A DNA stretch of 55,648 nt from JBIOWF01 sp044868295. Lineage in GTDB: Bacteria > Actinomycetota > Actinomycetes > Streptosporangiales > Streptosporangiaceae. Location: contig JBIOWF010000122.1 in assembly GCA_044868295.1 (NCBI GenBank), positions 1 to 55,648 of the forward strand. Reading direction: 5' to 3'. The notes beneath the pieces were generated by a model. That model worked only from the letters and a program-made list of their open reading frames with translations. It searched no databases and was not told where the DNA came from. Made by a program: the position numbers and the translations under genes. Shown in pieces: positions 14,286 to 23,335 of the stretch (the stretch's first letter is position 1; the number at the start of each line of letters is the position of its first letter).

Positions 14286-15706
14286 GGCAGTGACGACAGG
14301 TAACGCAGCAGCAGGCGGACGCCGAAGCCGGTGCCGCCCTTGGTGATCTCGCCCTCGTCGGAGACCGAGCGGGCGGGCCCGGCGATGTCCAGATGCGCCC
14401 ACGGGCGAGTGCCGGTGAACTCTCGTAAGAACAGCGCCGCGGTGACCGATCCCGCCGATCCGGACATCTTCCTGTCGACGTTCGCCAGGTCTGCGATGTC
14501 GGAGTCCAGATCAGCCCGGCAGTCCTTGAGCAGCGGCATCCGCCACAGGCGGTCACCGCTGGCCTGACCGGCGGCGAGCAACGCTCCGGCGAGCGCCTCG
14601 TCGTTGGCGTAGAGAGCGGCCACGCTCGTCCCGAGAGCGACCTTGGCCGCGCCGGTCAGCGTCGCGATGTCCACCATGACGTCGGGATCGAGCTCGGCGT
14701 CCGCGTACGCGAGCACATCGGCCAGCACGAGCCGGCCCTCGGCGTCCGTGTTCAGCACCTCGACGGTGCGCCCGCCGTACTGGGTGATGATGTCGCTCGG
14801 CCGCTGCGCGGTGCCGGAGATGGAGTTCTCCGCGCACGCGATGAGCGCGGTCACCCGCACCGGCACCTCGAAGGCGGCGAGCACGCTCATCACGGCGATC
14901 ACGGCGGCGCCGCCCGCCATGTCGGTCTTCATGGCCTTCATGCCGTCGGTGGGCTTGAGCGACAGCCCGCCGGTGTCGAAGGTGATGCCCTTCCCGGCGA
15001 GCACGACGTGGCTGGTTCCCGTATGCGTGTCGGCGGAGGGAACGTAGGAGAGCTGGACCAACCGGGGCGGATTCGCCGAGCCCTGCCCGACGGCGCGGAT
15101 GCCGCCGAACGCGCCGAGCTCCGGCTCTTCCCAGATCCGCACGTCCAGCCCGGAGTCGGTGGCGATCGCCTGCGCCTGCTCGGCGAGCCAGGCAGGGGTC
15201 TTCAGCGAGGCTGGGGTGTTGACCAGATCTCGGGCGAGGCCCGTGGCCCTGGCGACCGCCTCGCCGCGCCGCAGGGCCGCCTCGTCACCTCCAGCGAACT
15301 CGATCGTCTTGACGGCTTTGGAGCGGTTCGCGCCGATCGTGAAGGTGTAGGACGCCAGCAGCGCCCCCTCGGCCAGAGGGCCGACGTCGTCCGCGGCCGG
15401 AACCGTGACCGAAAGGCGCTCGCGCCCCTTGGCTTTGCGCGCGACCGCCGCTCCGGCCCTGCGCAGAGCGGGAGCCGTACCGTCACCGACGCCGTAGAGG
15501 AGGACGCGCCGCACATCCGCGCCCTGGGCCACGGGGACCTCGACGACCTCGCCGGGCTCGCCCTTGGCCGTGTAGTGCGTGAGCAGAGCCTCCACCGGCA
15601 CCGGGAGATCCACCTGAGGAGCCAGCTCAGGCCCGAACGGCACGGCGAGGAACTCCGCGTCAGCGGCGGGCTGGGCGGCGAAAGCCAGCGTGGTCTCTAT
15701 CGGCAC
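14282..15706 (-). CDS. pepA: leucyl aminopeptidase (M17), PepA
   Basis: A 474-residue cytosolic dizinc/dimanganese aminopeptidase that trims N-terminal residues from peptides. The N-terminal Macro-like domain ends near residue 165. The catalytic domain shows LAGKGITFDTGGLSLKP (Lys and Asp ligands), MKTDMAGGAA, the M17 signature NTDAEGRL (Asp and Glu ligands plus the catalytic Arg) and DIATLTGAAKVALG. The GTG at 15706 has GGAGG 5 nt upstream; the longer TTG frame at 15718 lies within that Shine-Dalgarno site. The DUF3117 gene is 78 nt upstream in the same direction. Confidence 0.94.
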   Translation of the reverse strand: MPIETTLAFAAQPAADAEFLAVPFGPELAPQVDLPVPVEALLTHYTAKGEPGEVVEVPVAQGADVRRVLLYGVGDGTAPALRRAGAAVARKAKGRERLSVTVPAADDVGPLAEGALLASYTFTIGANRSKAVKTIEFAGGDEAALRRGEAVARATGLARDLVNTPASLKTPAWLAEQAQAIATDSGLDVRIWEEPELGAFGGIRAVGQGSANPPRLVQLSYVPSADTHTGTSHVVLAGKGITFDTGGLSLKPTDGMKAMKTDMAGGAAVIAVMSVLAAFEVPVRVTALIACAENSISGTAQRPSDIITQYGGRTVEVLNTDAEGRLVLADVLAYADAELDPDVMVDIATLTGAAKVALGTSVAALYANDEALAGALLAAGQASGDRLWRMPLLKDCRADLDSDIADLANVDRKMSGSAGSVTAALFLREFTGTRPWAHLDIAGPARSVSDEGEITKGGTGFGVRLLLRYLSSLP

Positions 15707-15784
15707 AGACACCTCCAACAGGGCGGCCCCGGCGCGAGGAGATCCCCGCCGCCAGGGCCGAAAATCGAACAGGTCGGCTGAAGA

Positions 15785-15952
15785 TCAGCCGACCACCTTC
15801 TTCAGTGCGTCTCCGAGGGCGCTGGCCTCGTCCGCCGAGAGCTCGACGACGAGCCGGCCGCCACCCTCGAGGGGGACCCGCATGACGATGCCCCGTCCTT
15901 CCTTGGTGACCTCCAGCGGACCATCGCCAGTCCGCGGCTTCATCGCCGCCAT
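15785..15952 (-). CDS. DUF3117 domain-containing protein, 55 aa
   Basis: A tiny conserved actinobacterial protein: MAAMKPRTGDGPLEVTKEG, then IVMRVPLEGGGRLVVEL and DEASALGDALKKVVG. Length and sequence match the DUF3117 family (Rv1211 type, next to tagA in mycobacteria). The longer frame starting at 16003 is rejected because AGGGA lies 7-8 nt before ATG 15952 and homology starts there. Its function is unknown. Confidence 0.9.
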   Translation of the reverse strand: MAAMKPRTGDGPLEVTKEGRGIVMRVPLEGGGRLVVELSADEASALGDALKKVVG

Positions 15953-16142
15953 GCGTGTATCCCTTCCCGCGTTGTCGTCCGCTCCGGGGAGCGGTCGGCG
16001 CATTCACGTTTCTGTGATGTTCTATTATCCCGCCTCCGAGCTCAAAAAGGTAACGCCCCGGCCCCGTTCAATCGATCAATGCGGGCCGCGCGCCGTCGGC
16101 GACGCATTGTCGGAGACGGATCCTGACCCCACACTGGGTGGC

Positions 16143-16621
16143 GTGAACGCCCGGGCCGCGCTCTTCGATCTGTACGGGGACCACCTTCGCTCCCGCGGCG
16201 GGCGCGCCTCCGTGGCCGCTCTCGTGCGCCTGCTCGCGTCGCTGGACTTCGCCGCCCCGGCCGTACGAACCGCGATCTCCCGCATGGTCCGCCAGGGCTG
16301 GCTCGACCCCGTACGGCTCCCGCCCGGGCCCGGCTATGCGGTCACACCGAAATGCGTGCGCCGCCTGGACGAAACCGCCGTGCGGGTTTACCGGACGGGG
16401 ACCGTCACCTGGTCCGGGCAGCGGCACGTGCTGGTCGTGGAGGCGGTCCGGGACCGGCCGAGACGCGAGCGGCTGAAGGCCGATCTGGCCTTTCTCGGCT
16501 ACGCCGCGCTCTCCGAGACCACCTGGATCGGCCCGCACGCCTCCCCCGAGCTCGACGCCCTCGGGATCAGGGCCGACCGGTTCGACGCGACCCTGCAAGG
16601 GGACCCGTGTGAGCTGGTGCG
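16143..16621 (+). pseudogene. paaX-family regulator, 3'-truncated by deletion
   Basis: From GTG 16143 the frame encodes MNARAALFDLYGDHLRSRGGRASVAALVRLLASL, AVRTAISRMVRQGWL and later WSGQRHVLVVEAVRDRP. This is the winged-helix N-terminus and middle of PaaX/DeoR-like repressors of aromatic degradation. Homology stops after about 159 residues of an expected ~260 at DPCELVRR. The frame then runs on to 16946 by reading a crotonase fragment out of frame, so a nonsense tail of about 108 residues would be added. The C-terminal domain is lost, so I call it broken. Confidence 0.75.
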
Positions 16622-16830
16622 GCGGGCGGGGCCGCCGTCAACGGCGTGGCGGCCGGCGCGGGCGCCTCGCTGGCGTTCGCGTGCGACTTCCGGGTGGCCG
16701 CGGAGAAGGCGAGGTTCGCCATGGCGTTCAGCGGCATCGGCCTGGCTCCCGACTCGGGCGCGTCCTGGACGCTACAGCGCCTTGTGGGGCCCGCGCGGGC
16801 CCGCGAGCTGCTCATGCTCGGCGGCCGGTC
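16622..16830 (+). pseudogene. enoyl-CoA hydratase (crotonase) internal fragment fused behind paaX
   Basis: In the frame shifted by +2 relative to paaX, the sequence reads AAVNGVAAGAGASLAFACDFRVA, FAMAFSGIGLAPDSGASWTLQRLVG and ARELLMLGGR. That is the oxyanion-hole and active-site core of PaaG-like crotonases. Both ends of the enzyme are absent. A deletion has joined paaX directly to the middle of its crotonase neighbour. The remaining stretch to 16950 holds no recognisable homology apart from the tag terminator. Confidence 0.75.
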
Positions 16831-16919
16831 TTCGAAGCACGGTGAGGGACCGGGCGGGTTCTCGGGTAGGCGTCCTTCCGGTCGTCTCGCCAACCGTGAC
16901 CGGCACGGCGAAGAACCGA

Positions 16920-16944
16920 AGGACGCTCCCCGGCCGCGCGTCCT
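16920..16944 (-). terminator. Terminator of tag
   Basis: AGGACGC/GCGTCCT stem with a GC-rich loop, located 10 nt past the tag stop and followed leftwards by TTCGGTTCTT. Confidence 0.6.
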
Positions 16945-16953
16945 GATCGCGTC

Positions 16954-17486
<533 letters not shown>

Positions 17487-17493
<7 letters not shown>

Positions 17494-17960
17494 GTCTCCT
17501 CCATGTCACTGTCCCAGCCGGCCCCGGTGGGCGCGCCTGTGGACACCTCGGGCAGGTGCTCGATGCGTGGCGGCTCGGCCGGACGGGCGTAAGCCTCCTG
17601 CCGCGCCTGCAGCCTTTCGACCAGCAACTCGGCCACGCGCTGTTCGAGCACCGCGATCCGGTCGTCCCGGGCGCTGAGCGCGGACGACACCCGCTGCAGC
17701 ACCTCGTCGACGATCTCCGTGTGATAGCCGACCAGGCCGACGGGTAACTGCACCGCGATGAGGTCTGCGGCGGTCAGGCGACCGGCGTCCGGAAGGTCCA
17801 GCGGCGGCACGTCCGGCGGGAAATCGGCCAGTTCACCGCCGTGGCCGAGCGATACCGTCACCACGCAGGCGAGGACCGCGAGCCCGGCGATGATGAGTAT
17901 GACCAGCACATACGAATCGTGCCACAAGTCCTCCGCGTGCGAGCATCGATGCGAACCCAC
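17487..17960 (-). CDS. DivIVA-like membrane-anchored coiled-coil protein (Rv1209-like position)
   Basis: A protein of up to 157 residues. A hydrophobic helix (VLVILIIAGLAVLACVVTVSL) is followed by LPDAGRLTAADLIAVQLPVGLVGYHTEIVDEVLQRVSSAL, which resembles the DivIVA N-terminal motif. A short coiled coil (DDRIAVLEQRVAELLVERLQARQE) and an acidic tail follow. The start is uncertain: ATG 17960 opens the frame, but an in-frame GTG at the beginning of the membrane helix may be correct because 17 polar residues before it look unnatural. It overlaps tag by 7 nt, an order also seen in mycobacteria. Role unknown, perhaps cell-pole or wall-linked. Confidence 0.7.
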
Positions 17961-18034
17961 AGGTCGGCATGAAATCGCAGGAGGGCGCGGTCATGACCGT
18001 CGTCCTCGGTCCCGGTGCCGAGAGCGGGGGATCG

Positions 18035-18613
18035 CTAAGGCTCGCCCAGTTCCTCCGCGGACGGGGTCAGGTGAAGGGTCGCCTTCTCCAGGAGCTCGAA
18101 CGCCTCCTCGACGGTGGTGGTCCAGGAGATCGCGTCGAACACGCCCGGCCGGGTGAAGCCCTGCTCGTACATCCCGCGCACCAGCTCGCGCAGCGGCGCG
18201 TAAAGGCCCCACGGGTCGAGGATGACCAGCGGCTTCTCGTGCAGCCCGAGAACTCGCGTCGTCCAGATCTCGAAGAGCTCCTCGAGTGTGCCGATGCCGC
18301 CGGGCAGCACGAGGAAGGCGTCCGACCTGGCGTCCATGATGCCCTTGCGCTCCCGCATGTCCGCGGCCACGACCAGCTCGCCGGAGTCGGTGTCGGCGAT
18401 CTCGATGTCCACCAGCGCCTGCGGGATCACACCGACCGTGTGGCCGCCCGCCGCTCGCGCCGCCCGCGTGACCGCGCCCATGCACGAGACTATGGCGCCC
18501 CCGCTGACGAGGACATGCCCACGCCTGGCGAGCTCCGTGCCGACCTCGGCCGCGAGATCCACGTACTTCTCGTCGATCTTCTGACTTGAGGCACAGAACA
18601 CGCAGATGAACAT
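18035..18613 (-). CDS. LOG family / TIGR00730 Rossmann-fold protein
   Basis: A 192-residue protein of the LOG (lonely guy) family, nucleoside-5'-monophosphate phosphoribohydrolases that release free bases such as cytokinins. Conserved elements are VSGGAIVSCMGAVTRAA near residue 40 and the family signature LPGGIGTLEELFEIWTTRVLG near residue 105. ATG 18613 has a leaderless promoter whose -10 TAGGGT includes the TAG stop codon of the upstream LOG paralogue. The two are adjacent, same-strand but only distantly similar. Cytokinin production versus purine salvage cannot be decided here. Confidence 0.88.
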   Translation of the reverse strand: MFICVFCASSQKIDEKYVDLAAEVGTELARRGHVLVSGGAIVSCMGAVTRAARAAGGHTVGVIPQALVDIEIADTDSGELVVAADMRERKGIMDARSDAFLVLPGGIGTLEELFEIWTTRVLGLHEKPLVILDPWGLYAPLRELVRGMYEQGFTRPGVFDAISWTTTVEEAFELLEKATLHLTPSAEELGEP

Positions 18614-18619
18614 GATCTC

Positions 18620-18625
18620 ACCCTA
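18620..18625 (-). promoter_or_regulatory. -10 box embedded in a stop codon (LOG gene at 18035-18613)
   Basis: TAGGGT, six bases before ATG 18613; its first three bases are the TAG stop of the upstream gene. Confidence 0.55.
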
Positions 18626-19399
18626 TTGGGCATCGGCGACCGTCTGCTTGCTGGCCCTCTCCTCGCGCTCCCGGTCGGCCGCGACGATGATCTCCACTGC
18701 CTCGTCGACGTCGTCGGTCATCCTGATGAGATCGATGTCGGCCGAGGAGATCTTGCCGCTGCCGGCGAGGCTGCCGCGGACCCAGTCGATCAGCGGCTGC
18801 CAGAACTCGCGGCCCATCATGATCACTGGAAACAGGGTGACCTTTCGGGTCTGCACCAGCGTCAGCGCCTCGAACAGCTCGTCCAGCGTGCCGAACCCGC
18901 CGGGAAGCGCGACGAAGCCGCACGAGTACTTGACGAACATGGTCTTGCGCACGAAGAAGTAGCGGAACTCGACGCCGAGGTCCACGTACTCGTTCATGTG
19001 CTGCTCGTGCGGCAGTTCGATGCCCAGCCCGACCGATGTCCCACCGCCTTCCAGGGCGCCCTTGTTGGCCGCCTCCATGACGCCGGGGCCGCCTCCGGTG
19101 ATGACGGCGTAACCCGCCTCCGCGAGGGCACGGCCGAGCCGCTCGCCCATCACGTACTCAGCCGTGCCACGAGGCGTGCGGGCGGAGCCGAAGACCGTCA
19201 CCGCGGGCGGCAACTCGGCGAGGGCGCCGAACCCCTCGACGAACTCCGCCTGGATGCGCAGGACCCGCCAGGGGTCCATGTGCAGCCAGTCTGACGGTCC
19301 CCTTCGGTCGAGCAGCCGCTGATCGTATGTCGAGTCGGGGACCATGTCGCCGCGGACCACCGACGGCCCCTGGCGTCGCTCACGACGGATGGTGTTCAT
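18623..19399 (-). CDS. LOG family / TIGR00730 Rossmann-fold protein, longer paralogue
   Basis: A 258-residue LOG-family protein with an N-terminal extension of about 60 residues (RRERRQGPSVVRGD, then LHMDPWRVLRIQAEFVEGFGAL). The core holds TVFGSARTPRG, the nucleotide-binding TGGGPGVMEAANKGALEGGG and the signature LPGGFGTLDELFEALTLVQTRK. The start at 19399 is supported by TACCGT seven bases upstream. It is the Rv1205-like member, lying beside dapE as in mycobacteria. The enzymatic role is inferred from family only. Confidence 0.88.
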   Translation of the reverse strand: MNTIRRERRQGPSVVRGDMVPDSTYDQRLLDRRGPSDWLHMDPWRVLRIQAEFVEGFGALAELPPAVTVFGSARTPRGTAEYVMGERLGRALAEAGYAVITGGGPGVMEAANKGALEGGGTSVGLGIELPHEQHMNEYVDLGVEFRYFFVRKTMFVKYSCGFVALPGGFGTLDELFEALTLVQTRKVTLFPVIMMGREFWQPLIDWVRGSLAGSGKISSADIDLIRMTDDVDEAVEIIVAADREREERASKQTVADAQ

Positions 19400-19513
19400 G
19401 CGCGTCACGGTAACGCACGATCGGCGCCAAAAAGAATCTTGAAATTCTTCTGCAACCTGGGGAACCGGGATTCGCCGAGGCCTCGTCTAACAACCGAGGG
19501 TGCTGCTCGGGAC

Positions 19514-19559
19514 GAAAGTGGCTTTCCCCGCCAAATGGCCGGCGAGGAAAGCCACTTTC
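19514..19559. terminator. Terminator hairpin downstream of dapE
   Basis: A perfect 14-bp stem (19514-19527 with 19546-19559; GAAAGTGGCTTTCC/GGAAAGCCACTTTC) beyond the dapE stop. The T-run (CTTTTT) is on its rightward side, so orientation is ambiguous, but it cleanly separates dapE from the LOG gene. The rest of 19413-19513 holds no gene. Confidence 0.7.
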
Positions 19560-19579
19560 TTTTTGGCGCGCTCCTCCGG

Positions 19580-20638
19580 TCAGCTTTCCGTCAGCCATGC
19601 GAGCATGCGACGCTCGCATTCGACGATCTTCGACAGTTCGGCGTACTCGCCACGCTTGTGGGCCAGGTTCGGATCGCCGGGTCCGTAGTTCACGGCGGGC
19701 ACGCCCATGGCGGCGAAACGGGCCACGTCCGTCCAGGCCACCTTGGCGCGCGGCGTTCCGCCCACGGCCGCGGCGAAAGCGGCGGCCACCGGGTGGTCGA
19801 GTCCGGGACGAGCGCCCGGCGCGGAATCGGTGAAGCGGATCTCGAAGCCGTCGAACACGTCCCGAACATGGTCCTTCGCCTGCTCCTCGCTCAGGTCGGG
19901 GGCGAAGCGGTAGTTCACGGTCACGACACATTCGTCGGGGATCACATTGTTCGCGTTCCCGCCCCTGATTCCGACCGCGTTGAGCCCTTCGCGGTACTCC
20001 AGCGTGTCGACGACGGGCCGCCTCGGCTCGTAGGCCCGCAACCGCTCCATGATCGCCGATGCCTCGTGGATGGCGTTGACGCCCAGCCATGAGCGCGCGC
20101 TGTGCGCGCGAACCCCGGTGGCGACGATCTCGAACCGCAAGGTGCCCTGGCAGCCGCCCTCGATCACCCCGTCCGTCGGCTCCATCAGCACCGCGAAGTC
20201 ACCGGCGACCCATTCGGGGTGATCGCGGGTGAGCCGGAGAAGCCCGTTGCGCTCCGCCTCGATCTCCTCGCAGTCGTAGAAGACGAAGGTGACGTCCCGG
20301 ACCGGGGCCTCCAGCAGGCACAGCTTGAGCTGGACCGCGACGCCGCTCTTCATGTCGGACGTCCCGCACCCGTAGATCAGGTCGCCCTCGACCCGGGACG
20401 GCAGATTGTCCGCGACCGGCACGGTGTCGATGTGCCCGGCGATCACCACCCGCTCACCACGACCCTGATCGGTGCGGGCAACGATGTTCTGCCCGTCACG
20501 GTGCACGCTCAGGTGCCCCAGCGGACGGAGCGCGTGCTCGATGGCGTCGGCGAGCACCTTCTCGTGGCCGCTGACCGACTCGATGTCCACCAGCGCCGCC
20601 GTCAGGGTCCGGACGTCCTGCGAAAGGTCAAGCTGCAT
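19580..20638 (-). CDS. dapE: succinyl-diaminopimelate desuccinylase (DapE)
   Basis: A 352-residue M20 dizinc amidohydrolase. It converts N-succinyl-LL-diaminopimelate to LL-diaminopimelate in lysine and peptidoglycan synthesis. Zinc-binding motifs are IAGHIDTVPVADN (His, catalytic Asp), YGCGTSDMKSGVA (bridging Asp), FYDCEEIEAERNGL (catalytic Glu and ligand Glu) and LAHKRGEY (His). The dimerisation lid begins around VRAHSARSWLGVNAIH. ATG 20638 lies eight bases after TAGGCT. dapC is present 1.5 kb upstream on the same strand, so this is a lysine-pathway cluster interrupted by two membrane-anchored protein genes. Confidence 0.95.
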   Translation of the reverse strand: MQLDLSQDVRTLTAALVDIESVSGHEKVLADAIEHALRPLGHLSVHRDGQNIVARTDQGRGERVVIAGHIDTVPVADNLPSRVEGDLIYGCGTSDMKSGVAVQLKLCLLEAPVRDVTFVFYDCEEIEAERNGLLRLTRDHPEWVAGDFAVLMEPTDGVIEGGCQGTLRFEIVATGVRAHSARSWLGVNAIHEASAIMERLRAYEPRRPVVDTLEYREGLNAVGIRGGNANNVIPDECVVTVNYRFAPDLSEEQAKDHVRDVFDGFEIRFTDSAPGARPGLDHPVAAAFAAAVGGTPRAKVAWTDVARFAAMGVPAVNYGPGDPNLAHKRGEYAELSKIVECERRMLAWLTES

Positions 20639-20707
20639 GGTGCGCGAGCCTACCCGGCGCCGGAGGCGGGGGCCGCAGTCGGGCGGCGGCCTTGCGCGGC
20701 GGCGTGG

Positions 20708-21508
20708 TCAGACGATCTGGACCGAATCCGAGGGCTTGGCCGCCGTCAGCCATCCGTCGTGTCCGGCGGACGCGGTCCACGTGACGCCGTCGAAGCGCAC
20801 CTCGCGCAGGCCGTACCGCTGTGCGTGGGTGACGTACCACGCCGCGATCAACCAACCCTGCTTCGCGGACGACTCGCTCCCGAGCGCACGGATCAACTGC
20901 TTACGCGCCGCCTCGGGGCGGGACGCCACCGCCACTTCCGCGGGCGGATACCAGCAGTGCACCGCCTTGGCCACGCGTCCGGTGAAGGCACCGGAAAGGA
21001 TCCTCGCCCACGGCTCGTGCTGGGCGTACGCCGCGCCGTCCGCGGATCGCTGCACGGCCTGCGCCGCCTCGTGCAGGGGCAGCTTCCGGTAGCGCTTGAC
21101 CTTCTCCAGTGCGATGAAGAACTTCCTGGTCGCGTAGACGGGATCCTGCAACTGCCTGGCAGTGCCCCAGCCCTGTGACGGCCGCTGCTGGAAGACCCCC
21201 ACGGAGTCGCGGTCGCCGTACGGCAGATTCACCAGCTTGGACTCCTGGATCGCGGTGACATAGGCGATCTGCACGGCGCGCTCCGGCAGGCCGCGCCGAG
21301 CGGCGACGGCCGCGATGGTCGCGGCGATCTCCGCCTGGTCGATGTCCAGGTCCAGCGTCCCCTCAGGGGTCGTGATCTTGCAGTGCTCGCCGAGCGCGAA
21401 CGGCTCCGCCTTCTTGAGAAGGTGGTAGGCCCCGAAGAAGATGGCCGCGGCGAGCACGACCACGATGGTCACGATGGTCAGAGCCGTTCTTGAAACGTGC
21501 CAAGTCAC
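20708..21508 (-). CDS. membrane-anchored protein with lysozyme-like fold signature
   Basis: A 266-residue protein with an N-terminal membrane anchor (ALTIVTIVVVLAAAIFFGAYHLL) and an extracytoplasmic domain. The stretch PERAVQIAYVTAIQESKLVNLPYGDRDSVGVFQQRPSQGWG resembles the catalytic Glu region (AxxxQESK...SxGxFQ) of SLT/lysozyme-like transglycosylases, so a cell-wall role is plausible but not shown. Two cysteines (GEHCKIT and VHCWYPP) could form a disulfide. GTG 21508 is chosen over 21514 because the -10 TAGGTT (21520-21515) lies exactly six bases upstream. Confidence 0.72.
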   Translation of the reverse strand: MTWHVSRTALTIVTIVVVLAAAIFFGAYHLLKKAEPFALGEHCKITTPEGTLDLDIDQAEIAATIAAVAARRGLPERAVQIAYVTAIQESKLVNLPYGDRDSVGVFQQRPSQGWGTARQLQDPVYATRKFFIALEKVKRYRKLPLHEAAQAVQRSADGAAYAQHEPWARILSGAFTGRVAKAVHCWYPPAEVAVASRPEAARKQLIRALGSESSAKQGWLIAAWYVTHAQRYGLREVRFDGVTWTASAGHDGWLTAAKPSDSVQIV

Positions 21509-21533
21509 GCCCACAACCTAGTGGCTGGCGGTG

Positions 21534-22178
21534 TCAGGGGAGTCGCTCCACGTGGATCGACCCAGGTGTGAGGGGGTGGGCGTAACAGGAGATCCACTGG
21601 CCACCCTGGACCCGCTGGAAGGTCAGCATCCGGCCGTCGCCGGCGCGGTAGTCGGCGAAGTCCATGAGGCCGCGGTCCGGATACCCGGTCATGCCCTCGG
21701 AGCGGAAGGCGAGGGTACCGCGCTCGATCGGGGAGAACTCGACGCCCTCCATGATGAGCGTGCTCTTGGCGGGGACCATGCCCTGCGTCGGGACCTGGGT
21801 CCAGAGCATGACCTCAAGATGGCGGGGGTCGGCCTCCGCCAGCCCGCGCCGCTCTTCGACCGAGAGCCACTGGTAGCGCCGCGAACCGTCATCGAGCAGG
21901 TATTCGGTCCACTGTTCGCCCTGCCGGGACAGGTGCAGCGCCCCGATGGCGCGCGAGCGCATGCCCTGGCAGAAGACGGTGTCCCCTACCTTGATCGTCC
22001 GAGGATCGAAATAGGGCTGGTCCGGCGCCACGGCTCGCTTGGGCGTCGTCCCGTGCGCGTCCGGAGAGGGCGCCTTGGCCGGGGCGGCGGCGCGGCCCTG
22101 GCGGGCGGTTGCTGCGAATGCGCCCAGCACGACGACAAGTGTCGCCACGCTCAGGGTGAGCACGACCGCTGTCGTCAT
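21534..22178 (-). CDS. DUF4178 domain-containing membrane-anchored protein
   Basis: A 214-residue protein with an N-terminal signal anchor (VVLTLSVATLVVVLGAFAATA, residues 5-25) and an Ala/Pro-rich linker. The DUF4178 domain follows: IKVGDTVFCQGMRSRAIGALHLSRQGEQWTEYLLDDGSRRYQWLSVEE. The C-terminus carries GTLAFRSEGMTGYPDRGLMDFADYR. The ATG is eight bases after TAGGAT. It lies 19 nt upstream of the lysozyme-like gene on the same strand. DUF4178 proteins accompany membrane-stress and phage-shock-like genes in other bacteria; the role here is unknown. Confidence 0.82.
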   Translation of the reverse strand: MTTAVVLTLSVATLVVVLGAFAATARQGRAAAPAKAPSPDAHGTTPKRAVAPDQPYFDPRTIKVGDTVFCQGMRSRAIGALHLSRQGEQWTEYLLDDGSRRYQWLSVEERRGLAEADPRHLEVMLWTQVPTQGMVPAKSTLIMEGVEFSPIERGTLAFRSEGMTGYPDRGLMDFADYRAGDGRMLTFQRVQGGQWISCYAHPLTPGSIHVERLP

Positions 22179-22189
22179 GGCGGGCGATC

Positions 22190-23284
22190 CTACTGGAGCC
22201 GGCGTACTGCCGCATCGATACGTTCGTCCGTAGCCGTCACGGCGATCCGTACATGCTTCTGACCTGCACTTCCGTAAAAATCACCCGGTGCCACCAAAAT
22301 CCCGGTTGCGGCTAGAGCACGCACCTGGTCCCAGCAGCCGCCGTCGTTGGTGGCCCAAAGGTAGAGACCGGCCGTCGAATGGTCGACCCGCCAACCGGCG
22401 CGCTCGAGCGCCGGGCGCAGCACGGCCCGCCGCCTCGCGTACCTCTCGCACTGCTCGTCGGCGTGCACGTCGTCGTCGAGGACGGCGGCCATCGCGGCCT
22501 GGACCGGCGCGGGCATAATCATGCCCGCGTGCTTGCGCACCTCGAGCAGCCGCCGCACGAGCGCGGGATCACCGGCGACGAAGCCGGCGCGGTAACCCGC
22601 GAGGTTGGACCGCTTGGACAGCGAGTGCACCGCCAGCAGCCCCTCGTGGGAGCCCCCGCACACATCGGGGTGCAGGATCGAGACCGGCTCCTCCTCCCAG
22701 CCGAGCTCGATGTAGCACTCGTCCGACGCCACGACGGCTCCACGCTCGCGCGCCCATTCGACGACCTTGCGCAGATGCTTCGCGGGAAGCACCCGGCCCG
22801 TCGGGTTGGACGGCGAGTTCACCCACACGAGCGGCACCCGCTCGGGCCCCGACGCGAGCAGCCCGTCCGTGGGGTGCGGCGTGGCGCCCGCGAGCCTGGC
22901 TCCCACGTCATAGGTCGGGTAGGCCAGCTCGGGGAACACGACACGATCGCCGGGCGCGACCCCGAGAAGCGTCGGCAGCCAGGCCACGAGTTCCTTGGAG
23001 CCGATCGTGGGGAGGACGTCCGCCGGAGCGATCCGGACGCCGTGACGGCGGGCCAGCCAGCCCGCGGCCGCCTCACGCAGCCGGGGCGTGCCGTACGTCA
23101 ACGGGTAGCCGGGGCTGTCCGCCGCCTCGGCGAGCGCCTTTTGCGCCACGAGCGGAACCGGGTCGACGGGGGTGCCGACGGAAAGGTCCACGATCCCGTC
23201 CGGGTGCGCCCGCGCGAGCGCCTTGTACGGCGCGAGCCGATCCCATGGGAAGTCCGGCAACGAGATCAAAGGTCCCCCAGTCAT
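22190..23284 (-). CDS. dapC: succinyldiaminopimelate transaminase (DapC)
   Basis: A 364-residue fold-type I PLP aminotransferase that makes N-succinyl-LL-diaminopimelate from the keto acid, the step before DapE. It starts MTGGPLISLPDFPWDRLAPYKALARAHPDGIVDLSVGTPVDP, a typical actinobacterial DapC N-terminus. Further motifs are VNSPSNPTGRVL, SDECYIELGW and the Schiff-base lysine in HSLSKRSNLAGYRAGF. ATG 23284 is preferred over 23299 by homology. It follows ferredoxin fdxA by 51 nt, the same order as Rv1177-Rv1178. Confidence 0.93.
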   Translation of the reverse strand: MTGGPLISLPDFPWDRLAPYKALARAHPDGIVDLSVGTPVDPVPLVAQKALAEAADSPGYPLTYGTPRLREAAAGWLARRHGVRIAPADVLPTIGSKELVAWLPTLLGVAPGDRVVFPELAYPTYDVGARLAGATPHPTDGLLASGPERVPLVWVNSPSNPTGRVLPAKHLRKVVEWARERGAVVASDECYIELGWEEEPVSILHPDVCGGSHEGLLAVHSLSKRSNLAGYRAGFVAGDPALVRRLLEVRKHAGMIMPAPVQAAMAAVLDDDVHADEQCERYARRRAVLRPALERAGWRVDHSTAGLYLWATNDGGCWDQVRALAATGILVAPGDFYGSAGQKHVRIAVTATDERIDAAVRRLQ

Positions 23285-23335
23285 GGTGAATCCGCCCATT
23301 GAGCGCTGCGGCTCAATGGGCGCGAGAGCCGCCGG

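Noticed and set aside
16143..16946. Intact 267-residue PaaX regulator
   Set aside because: Residues after about 159 are crotonase sequence read in the wrong frame.
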